Assembly (NCBI RefSeq): GCF_000247695.1
Contig: NW_004624805.1
Location: 1,874,780-1,938,779, forward strand
DNA length: 64,000 nt
Direction: 5' to 3'
DNA from: Heterocephalus glaber
Lineage: Eukaryota; Chordata; Mammalia; Rodentia; Bathyergidae
Position 1 is the stretch's first letter. Each line of letters opens with the position of its first letter. The position numbers were made by a program, and so were the translations under genes. This document shows, piece after piece, positions 55,438 through 64,000 of this stretch. The notes under the pieces are model-generated. The model worked only from the letters and a program-made list of their open reading frames with translations. It had not been told where the DNA came from and did no database searches.

Positions 55438-55545
55438 ATGACTTCAGGGCAAAACGACCTTGATGACTCTGGTAGAAGAATGACCTTAAGGCGAAGGGTG
55501 AAGTGTCCTGAACCCTTCAGATTACCCTTCTATAAAATAAAACAG
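55438..55545 (+). CDS. predicted first coding exon of an unrecognised gene
   Basis: The ATG at 55438 lies directly downstream of the GC-rich block. Exactly 36 codons run to a good donor, AAACAG|gtacgt, leaving phase 0. The peptide begins MTSGQNDLDDSGRRMTLRRR and ends RLPFYKIKQ, basic with no low complexity. I do not recognise it, and no following plus-strand exon was identified in the remaining 8 kb. It could belong to a gene extending beyond the window, or be fortuitous. A (CA)n tract starts 7 bp after the donor. Confidence 0.4.
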
Positions 55546-55550
55546 GTACG

Positions 55551-55551
<1 letters not shown>

Positions 55552-55595
<44 letters not shown>
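55552..55595. repeat. (CA)n microsatellite
   Basis: About 22 CA units followed by 'agcgcgcgcgc', which also favours Z-DNA. It lies right behind a putative splice donor. Confidence 0.95.
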
Positions 55596-55596
<1 letters not shown>

Positions 55597-55599
55597 GCG

Positions 55600-56424
55600 C
55601 GCGCGCTTCTTGTGGTTGTTGCAACTGCAGATTTCTCAGATATCTTCCCTCCGCTGTGGGTCCCTCTCTGTCTCTTGGCTCTGTCACCACTTCCTCTCAG
55701 GGTCTGCATTTTTGGCCTTTAGAAGCAAAATGCAGAATTGCACCTAGAATTTCTGGAATGGAATAGAATATCTAGAGCAATATATACTTTATCAGGTGAA
55801 TGGCAATACATGTTTGTCCTTTTAAAATTTTTTCTTTTTCTTTTATGAAAAAATAAAACAAATTTTCATAACCAAATAAGAGAATAACAATAGTTATGAC
55901 ACTGTGTATTATCTTCAAAGTATTTACTCAGTACAAAACATAAACCAAAAAGATCCTTACAAAAAAGAAACAACATATAATAACCCAAACTTTCTTTTCA
56001 AAATAAACTATTAGTATAAATAAAACATATTAGCATAATTGAAATATTTCTGAAACAACAGAATATGTGATTTAGGGAAGTATTTGAACTCTCTACTTCC
56101 TATTTATCTCTCTTTGATTTTGGTCTTTATTTGTATATATATTTTTTTCTCATATAAGAAACCATGCAATATTTCAGCTTGTGTGTTTATTTCACTTAAA
56201 ATTATGTTTTCAAGTTGCATCCACTTGCAATGCAATAAATTGAATGTCACAAACTACGTCATTTTACATGAAAGCTAAATTACCCACTTTTTAAAGTATG
56301 GTGACCACGTCTTTCTTTTTTTTTTTTGGTAACCCTGTCTTATTTGTATTTCCATATGCTCAAATAGTTATTGAACAAATAAATTTAAAATAAAAGTAGT
56401 GTAATGGAAATATAAAGACCATGA
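55600..56424. other. unassigned DNA
   Basis: 56080-56280 resembles the body of a decayed L1 3'UTR ('catataagaaaccatgcaat ... cacttaaaattatg'), but this is weak. The rest is AT-rich. Confidence 0.4.
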
Positions 56425-56845
56425 GGTGTTTGTGATATGCTGAATAACTGTCCCCCACCAGTGTCCATATCCTTATCCCTGGAACCTGTGAACAGAGAAA
56501 TCAAGGTTGCAAATGGATTAAGATTGTTGATCAAATGACCTTGAAGTAGAGAATATCCTGGATTACCTAGGGGGCCCAGTGAAATCACAAAATTCTTAAA
56601 AATGGCAGGAGGCCAAAATGGAGAACCACAAGGATGAGAGCATGAGAAGACTCCCCTGGATGGCGCTGCCGCTGAAGGTGGGGAGCTGTGCCAAAACCAA
56701 GGGATGCAGGTGGCCTCCGGGTGTTGGAGGGGACAAGTGACAGAGTCTCCCTGAGAGTGTGCACAACAGATGCTGTCTTGCCAGAGCACTGGTTTTTGCA
56801 CACGGAGACAAGTTTCAGATTTCTGCTTCCCAGAAAGACCATTTA
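56425..56845 (+). mobile_element. MLT1-type MaLR LTR
   Basis: 'atgctgaataactgtcccccaccagtgtccatatccttatccctggaacc', 'tatcctggattacctagggggccca', 'gaaatcacaaaattctt', and 'gcaggtggcctccggg' follow the MLT1 LTR consensus order. Minus-strand open frames here are antisense artefacts. Confidence 0.85.
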
Positions 56846-58069
56846 TCCCATGCGCCTGTCATGAAAAGGAAGTAGACTTCACTCAGCTCTCACATCTCTC
56901 TGGCCAGAACTGCAACACATGCCACATCTAATTCAATAACTGATAAGAAAACCAGATTGCAATGACTCTCTTAGGTCAATAGAATTTATTGCTGGGGCAC
57001 GAAGAAGGCCACTTTCTCAACTCACATAGGTTAGGGCTGCACGTTAGAACAAGGCAAAGACCCTACACCAGGAGAGAAGGTAGGGTGATTCTTAAGTAGA
57101 CCAAAAGAAAAAAAAGTGTTTCTACTATCACATCTTCCAACATCTGTATCTTCCCAGGATGTGGGGAACAAAATCACCTGCCTTTATCTACAATCTTAGA
57201 TGATTTTAAATATCTTCTAGTGCTACGCTGGTTCTAGGACGAGTGTGAGATTCCAGCTAACACTATCCTAAACTAATCTATTCCACTTAATCTGCTTTCT
57301 TTTTGCTTATAGAGGAAATAAAGTGGAAACAAGTCAATCTTCTAGAAAATTAGATTATTGCACCCAGTCCCACTCTAATAGAGTATACACAGTGGCCTGC
57401 TGCACACCCTTCCTTCAAGCCATGGAAGTTTCCCCTGACTGTTTTCACAGTGACTCTGAAGATACCCCAAATCTGCCAGTAAAACTGTACATACAACTTT
57501 CCTTTCAATTGTAAAACATTTATGAATCAGCATAAATAAATTTTCATTTACTAGATATTTATGGGGCTCCTACTGTCTTCTGGTTGGCATTAAAGTTAAA
57601 TGATTAGCAAAAATTAGCATTATTTATGACCTCATGGAGCCTAGAGTCTAGTAGGCAAGAGACAGTGACCAATAATAACAGGGGGTAGCTCAGGAAAGGC
57701 TGTTCTGAAGAAGTGAAGATTAATCTTATATTGAGTGATCTTGCTTAAATCCGAGGATGGTAGAAGAATGTCCAAAACAGATGGACCAGCATGTGAAAAG
57801 GTTCTGTTACCAAAGAGAGAAAGGCACACTGTGGCAAAGGCCAGAAGTCAATAGAGAAGCCAGCCAGAGTCTTAGGTAGGCATGGGTGGATTATAGTTTG
57901 AATTTTAGTCTTTATCCTAAGCATAGAGGGTAGTAACTGAAGGGTCTTATACAGGGTGTGGCAGGATTAGATTTATATTAGGAAGGGTTATCCTGCCAGG
58001 GGAGAAGTCATGCTGAATACAGGAAGAATACTTTGGTTAATGAAATATACTATGTAAAAAATGGTGTCA
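56846..58069. other. unassigned DNA
   Basis: 57590-58000 ('cctcatggagcctagagtctagtaggcaagagacag ... ggaagggttatcctgccagg') resembles an old, widespread mammalian repeat (L2-like), not firmly assigned. Confidence 0.4.
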
Positions 58070-58205
58070 CACTAGGTGTGATAGTGATGTCACACTAGGT
58101 GTCATACCTAGTGTGACAGCACATGCCTGTAATCACACCACTCTGGAAGGCTGAGGTAGGAGGATCACACGTTCCAGCCTGGGAAATTTAGTGACAACAT
58201 ATTCC
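58070..58205 (+). repeat. B1 SINE
   Basis: 'gcacatgcctgtaatcacaccactctgg', 'ggctgaggtaggaggatc', 'ccagcctgggaaatttagtgac'. Preceded by an inverted repeat at 58090. Confidence 0.78.
58090..58116. repeat. perfect 11-bp inverted repeat (hairpin)
   Basis: tcacactaggt, 5-base loop gtcat, acctagtgtga. A further direct copy of 'tcacactaggtgt' lies just upstream at about 58066, so the palindrome probably arose by local duplication and inversion. Confidence 0.85.
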
Positions 58206-60259
58206 TCTCTAAGCTCTTAGGATAAGTTATATACAATATGTTGTTTCATTTATTATCTTAAATCAGACATGATGTAAAGAAAGTTAGAACCTTCTCATTA
58301 ATTCAGCCGTACTCTTTAGAACCAATTCTATTTCAGTTGAGTAGGCCCTCTGTTCTCTTCACCACGTATAGAGGCAGATGTCAGTCACAGAGGTAAATAA
58401 AACGCACTATGTGTACTCAAAAAGTTCATAGCATCATTCATTATATGGTCATTCATAGAATTAATGTTATTGGTCAGTCTTTAAGTTATAGCATTCAAAG
58501 TTCAGCAGGAAATACTAAGCACTTAAATTACAACAAGCAGAACAATGTTCAGGAAAGGTGAGTTTAGATGGCTGAATGTAAGAAGGTTCTGGAACATATA
58601 GGTATGATGGAGAAGAATTTGTAAAGGACATAAGGAAAATATATGGAAGATGTTCTATGTCTATTTTACCTGTTTGTCCTAAGTAATAATGTCAGTAGAT
58701 GGCTCAGACATATGCCAGTTAGCTTTGTTATTTTGCAAAGCTTTTAAAAACACTTATTCAAAAAGATAATATTTTCTGAAGTCTAGAGAGTCCCTCTGAA
58801 TCTAGCTCTGTTTTTTAGTGCTCATTAGTAATACAAAATATTTATTATTTTCAACCTCATTATCTTCCTCTCTGGTCTCTCCCTGATTCTCGTCCCCATC
58901 TAAAAGTTTACTTTCTAGTTTCCTGTCATCTCTCAACTTTATTCATTTATTGATTTATGGTATTCCTTATTGTCTGGCTCGGGGCTATGTTAAGGTTTTT
59001 CTGGACTGAGATCTTTTAGCCCCTCATTGGGTTCGCATATCAGCCCCTCATTGGGCTCCTGGTGGCCTCTAATCTCTCTCCAGCAGTGGACCACATGGCT
59101 CAGGCCCAAGCCAGGAGCACATCACACTCTCCTGCCATGGCAGCTGGTCCATAGGTGTGCCTGGGAGAGATTCCTGATGCTTCTCACTGGGCTTTAACCA
59201 GACTCATCTGAGGTGAGAGCTGCTGCAAACATTTGACATCCAAGCACAGAGAATGCCCGGAGATGCAAGGAGGAGCTGGCACTTGAAGCCAATCCATGGG
59301 AGGCAGAGAAGAAAACTGGAAAACAAATCAACCTGCTAAGCATATTGTTCATCTTTAGTAGTTCTCAAAATTACTGTTATTTTTCACACTTTTATCTGTG
59401 AGTACCCTGTTCCTTATATCTGAAATGTTTTCTCTCCCCTAACAAAATTCTTTTAAGACCTAGTTGGCCATGTAAAGTCTTCCTGGATTACAGCTATCTT
59501 TCCTTAGATAAGCAGGGGTTTCTCTCCTCAGGGCTACCTTAGTACTCTATCAACTTTTCTACTGCATCTTTAGCACTTGAACTATAAAGTATTTCTGTAC
59601 ATTTCTCTTTCTCCTGGACCAGAAGAGACAATCTTTTAAGTCATCTTTACATAAGTAGTTTTTATTTTATTCAATAATCATTGATTGATTTCCTCTAAGT
59701 GTTGAGCACTGAGGTTTTAAGTGTCAATCAAAGGTGTCGGGAATGGCTTTTCTAGAGGGAATTCTGGAGCTAAGATTTAAAAGAGTGAGGTCAGCGAGAC
59801 AGAGGGCAGCAAAGGGTGAGAGCATGAAAAGCAGCGGCACGACAGGAAGAGGAGACTGGCACTGCCTACCTGTGTTTGTCTACAAACACGGGGACTGGTG
59901 AGAAGAACATCACCAGCAGTTTGGTAATGCCAGGGAAAGGGCACAAATAGGAAAGGACTAAAGATGGAAAGCCAGAGGTCAGATTACTGAAGGCTTACTT
60001 GTAACCTTTCGATGCTTGGATTTTAATGCGCGAAAGAGTGGTTCATGGTCATGTTTGCATTGGGGCAGGTATTTGTAAATGTTACATGAGGATGAACACG
60101 AGGGGCAGGAGTAGAAATGGAGACAGAGGTGTTAGAAGGCCACAGTGCAAAGTAAAGATCACACAGGCCTCATCTGGGCGAATGCTTCTAGAAGCATTTA
60201 GGATATGGAATTATCAGTGCCAGCCTTGAAGGAAGTCTCAGTAAATGAATAAATGTACA
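58206..60259. other. unassigned DNA
   Basis: 2 kb without a supportable gene. Parts (59700-60230) resemble an old MER/L2-type repeat ('gaagcagcggcacgacaggaag ...'), not assigned. The plus-strand frame at 60026-60229 has no family match. Confidence 0.4.
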
Positions 60260-61375
60260 CACCGGGGTCCCTGGAGAAACAAACTCTGCTCACTGACAGA
60301 GGTTCTTTATAGAAAACAAGAACAATCCAAATCCAAAGCTAGTACAAGAAAGAAAATTATAAAGAACAGAAATTAATGAAATTGAGACCAAAAATGTACA
60401 AAGTATCAATGAATTAGGACTGGTTCTTTGAAAGAATCAACAAAATAGATAAACCTTTAGCCAACCTTACCCAAAAAAGGAAAGAAAAGACACAGATCAA
60501 TGCAATTATAAATGAAACAGGCAAAATCACAACAAAACCCTGCAGAAATCCAGGAGATCATCAGTATGCCAAAAATCTACACTCCATTAGGAAAATTCAG
60601 AAGAAATGGATAGATTTATAGAGACAAGTGAATAACCAATACTGAACCAGAAAGATGAAAAGACTGAGTAAGCCAATAACAGGCAATAAAATTGAAGCAG
60701 TAATAAAAACCCCTACAAACTAAGAAGAGCCCAAATCTATTGCCAATGCTATTCAAACTCTTAAATTGAAAGGGAAAGAGTACTCCCTCGATCATTCCAG
60801 GAAGTTTGCATTACCCAGAATCAAGAAAAGGACTCAACCAAAAAAGAGTACTACAGGTGAATCTTCTTTGGAAACATAGATGCAAAAATTCTCAACAAGA
60901 TACAGGCAAACAGAATGCAACACATTTGCAAGATTACACATCATAACCAAACAGACTTCATTCCAGGAATACAAGGATGGTTTAACACAGGCAAATCAGT
61001 AAATGTAGTACACCACATAAACAGAAGGACAAAATCACATGATCATCTCAATAAACACAGAAACAAACCCTTGACAAAATCCAATATACATTCATGACAA
61101 AGACCCTGAAGAAAATACATAAAAAGGTCAGTATCTCAATGTGATGAAAGCCTTGTACGACAAACCTACTGCAACATCATATAAACTGGAAAGCTGAAAG
61201 CTTTCCCTCTAAAATTGGGAATAAGACAAGGATGTCCACTATCGCCACTGCTGTTCAATATAGTACTCAAAACATTAGCCAGAGCAATCCTATAAGAGAA
61301 AGAAATAAAAGATATATATAGGAAGGGAATAATTCAAATCATCATTATTTGCAGATGACATGATCCTCGACAGAG
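60260..61375 (+). mobile_element. L1 ORF2 fragment
   Basis: 'aatgaattaggactggttctttgaaagaatcaac', 'attgccaatgctattcaaactctt', 'ttccaggaatacaaggatggttt', 'aaggatgtccactatcgccactgctgttcaatat' and a final 'ttatttgcagatgacatgatcc' cover the fingers and palm of L1 ORF2 RT up to the FADD motif. Multiple stops. Both ends are truncated. Confidence 0.92.
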
Positions 61376-61997
61376 AATATATGTCCAGAGAGGAGAAATG
61401 AATGGGCATCTTTCACCCCAATGCTAGCACTCCCTCCTGCTTCCAGTAACTTCTGGAGCAGCAATAATTTAGTGTTTGGTTGAAATGCAAATAACTGAAG
61501 CTCTCTGAAGTTAGCCCTCAAGTGTCCTTATTAATTCCAAAACTGCCTATCTAATGTTTTTCTTTTCTTCCTTCTTTCCCCTTAATCCCTATTCTTTTCA
61601 AAAGTAATCTGTAGACCTGTGGTCTTGATTTTATCATTTTATATTCTTTTCAAAGGATTATTCCCATCACGATTTCCTCTTTATTTAGGAGTAGTATTTT
61701 AGAATGACACAGTATTTCTATTTCATCTCCTTGATCCTTTTCTTCTGGCTAGAAACATGCTCAAAAATAAAAAGCAAAATTTATGCTTTCCTTTGATCCT
61801 GGCTTTTTTTTTTTGAGCTATTTCCAGTGGCTCTTTGTCCACATTTCTCTAAAGCAAACTACCCAGGCTACTCAGAGTATGATCTCAGCATCCCCACCAC
61901 CTGAGAACTTAATAGAAATGGTAGAATCCCATACTTGAAGAATTGGAATATGCATTTTTAACAGGTCCTCATCAGGTGATTCATTGAAGTTTCTTTT
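61376..61997. other. unassigned DNA
   Basis: 61850-61975 ('ccaggctactcagagtatgatctcagcatccccaccacctgagaac') looks like a MER5-type hAT fragment. The remainder is unassigned. Confidence 0.45.
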
Positions 61998-62058
61998 GGT
62001 ACGGGGGGATTGAACTCAGGACTTTGCACTTGTGAGGCACTGAGCTAAATCCTGGCCC
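61998..62058 (-). repeat. ID-like SINE with internal deletion
   Basis: 'ggtacggggggattgaactcagg ... gcacttgtgaggcactgagctaaatcctggccc' lacks the 'ggcgg..gaaccac' segment between the boxes. Flanks share 'attcattgaagttt' versus 'attcacagaagttt'. Confidence 0.9.
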
Positions 62059-62897
62059 AATTCACAGAAGTTTGAGAAGCTCTAATTTGTATTGAGTCTG
62101 CTTCCAAATTTCTTTTACCTTGTCTTTTTGGAATCTAGCCTCAAGTTTCTTCCTATCACACCCCCACATTAATACTGCATAAGAAATTATAAACCATCTA
62201 ATAGACTTTTATTATGCTATAACTTTCCTGATCTCTGCATAAGCAATCTTTTCTTCTTTCACTTCTATTTTAGTCTATTAGGGTCCTGTCCTGTGAAGTC
62301 GCGTACTTGCATGGCTGATCATCCATACATTTCCACGGATTTACAGTAACTAAAAAATAGCTCTGCACGACCAGGTGCTTCAATCCTTCATGTATTCCCA
62401 ACAGTGAGGAAAACAGGAAGAGAGGGAAGATTTTTCTAAACTTCTCAGGCAAGTTTTGGTATTAGAAGCTCACTTTATATTCTTCCCACATGTCCATACC
62501 CTGCTGTTCCTTTCTCTAAATAATTGCTTTATTTTCACACTCTGCACCAAACACACCAGCTTCTGTTTTCTTCATTTACTCCCTGTACTTTCTGCCTTTC
62601 TTAGTCTTCATTCCTCTTCACTTTCCTCTCCCTTATTTCCTACCTCTCCTCAGGTCTACAGATGTCTTGAAATGGAGCTAATAATTCAGCTCCTTTGTGC
62701 ACACTCTCCCTTTACCCTGCTCAGACTTGATAAGATAATACAACTTATGGCTAATTCACTTCTCTTTTTCCTTACAGTGTATTTAATAAGTAATTTTCTT
62801 TGCTATTAGAACATCATTGCTCATACTGATATTTTAAATAAACATTCTGTAAAATGACTTTTTAAATGAAAAGTTCTTACTTCACTCTTGTCCATTT
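62059..62897. other. unassigned DNA
   Basis: Low-GC. The plus-strand frame at 62456-62809 is pyrimidine-rich and hydrophobic by composition, with no family match. Confidence 0.4.
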
Positions 62898-63000
62898 ACT
62901 ATATTTTTTCTTCTTTGATCTCAGATAAATGACCAACATCCTTCTGTCGAAGACACTCAGAAATACTATTAATATCAATAATGAGTTGCATAAAGATATC
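62898..63000 (-). other. exon-like segment, unrecognised
   Basis: On the minus strand an AG acceptor (63001-63002) is followed by a frame reading DIFMQLIIDINSISECLRQK, DVGHLSEIKEEKI, then TAG. The composition is more protein-like than its surroundings, and a donor-like GAA|gtaaga follows shortly. It lies upstream of the ANKRD26-like exons on the same strand, but I cannot match it to that protein. It may be chance. Confidence 0.25.
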
Positions 63001-64000
63001 CTAATCATTTAAGATGTCTGAGTTTCTTAAATCATTAGACTTAAGAATAAGAGAAGCATATACTGAAAACTAAAGATTTTAAGGAGAACTTCGTACACAC
63101 TCTAGATCAAGCCTGTATTTTATCTTCATATGGGTGCTGAGTTGAAATTGAGCACAGTAGGCTGGAGGAAAAAGATTCATGAACAAGGCATCCATATTCC
63201 AAGAAGGAACTAACTTCAGAACACCTAAGTACTTTGCATTCACACCAAAAATAAGAAGACATTTAAAAAACACCTGTTTACACAAAATCTTATTAGTATA
63301 CTTGCTATAAGACATCATTAAGTATTTAAAATACTTCTAATGACAGAAATTGTTTTAATGCTAATATAGTTAGTATGATAAGAGACTGGAGTATGTCATG
63401 TTGATTATAAATGAAACTTTGTAAAAGCTGCTCCATTAGGTAAACAAGAATTTAGGAAAATATAAATATCTTTGGTAAAATTTTTACTGATAAGAAAGCT
63501 GTTTGAATAAAAAGACAAAGTAGTAAGAGAACTTTGTCAGTTTGAATAATGGTATGTAAATATTAGATAAAGCATGCAACTCTTTCTCAATTAAGAAAGA
63601 ATGTCAAAAAGTATAGCAAACCTTAAGAAGAAGGGAAATAAGAACACTTATTTATGAAGTGTTTAAAACTTTTAGGCACTTATTTGCACATTTCCTTTTT
63701 GATACATTGTAAAGATAAAAATGTTGAGGGTGATGGTTACCCCAGACTTTGCTTCCTGGTTGTCTAGGATGTTAAGGGTACAATGGTGAACAGATGTGAT
63801 CCATTTTCCATCCGTCCAGAGTGTCTTCCTCCTAGACTTTCACTTGGCTGACTCCTTCTCCTCCTTTAGCTATGAGTTAAATGTCACACTGAGAAATGTT
63901 TTTTCTAACTACAGGATTCCACTTCCACTTCCACCCCATCCTATCTACAAACTCCCTCAGTATTCTCTAGTAGTCTCCTGTTTTCTTTATATGAAGCACT
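63001..64000. other. unassigned DNA
   Basis: AT-rich. No gene or repeat is confidently recognised. Confidence 0.4.

Noticed and set aside
56385..56842. Minus-strand frames up to 138 codons
   Set aside because: Antisense of an MLT1 LTR.

Overview
This is a mammalian genomic window, most likely from a non-murid rodent. The evidence is the repeat content: B1-type (7SL-derived) SINEs, dimeric B1 plus tRNA-like SINEs, more than twenty copies of a young tRNA-derived ID-like SINE, rodent-style L1s and MaLR/ERV LTRs. A beaver- or squirrel-like lineage would fit, but the species is not established. There is no prokaryotic organisation: no operons, CRISPR array or phage. Most long ORFs are chance readings or repeat shadows.

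The main gene is on the minus strand between about 54.5 and 24.5 kb. Six exons match the C-terminal half of ANKRD26 (ankyrin repeat domain 26, a coiled-coil protein of the centriole/ciliary base), judged against the human protein from memory. They lie at 54399-54522, 44080-44293, 42544-42727, 30519-30747, 26054-26093 (tentative) and 24470-24937 (last exon with poly(A) signal). The first three splice in frame with each other. The exons that should follow 42544, encoding most of the central coiled coil, were not found. Two L1 elements fill 33.9-42.1 kb there, and the flanking exon phases are incompatible. The 3' end also carries an in-frame TAA and a lost canonical donor. The locus therefore looks like a broken or restructured ANKRD26 copy. 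The ankyrin-repeat 5' half is not recognised in the window.

Layout. 0-24 kb is intergenic: five copies of one LTR family (TATA box and AATAAA visible, one copy nested around an L1 piece), other LTRs, L1 tails, B1 and ID SINEs, an orphan CpG island at about 12.0-12.9 kb with a perfect NRF1-type palindrome, a degraded ERV pol fragment at 21.5 kb and a Tigger-like MITE at 22.2 kb. 24.4-54.5 kb is the ANKRD26-like locus with its introns; these hold the two L1s, an L1 5' region at about 44.8-48.1 kb, and a NUDT4-type processed pseudogene at 48.2-50.0 kb split by an ID SINE with a 16-bp target duplication. 55.2-55.55 kb is a GC-rich promoter-like block with a plausible 36-codon plus-strand first exon ending at a good donor. 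56-64 kb is mainly ancient repeats (MLT1 LTR, L1 ORF2 fragment) and unassigned AT-rich DNA.

No clearly new biological system was found. The points most worth checking are the ANKRD26 breakage, the nearby promoter/first exon, and the multi-copy LTR family.
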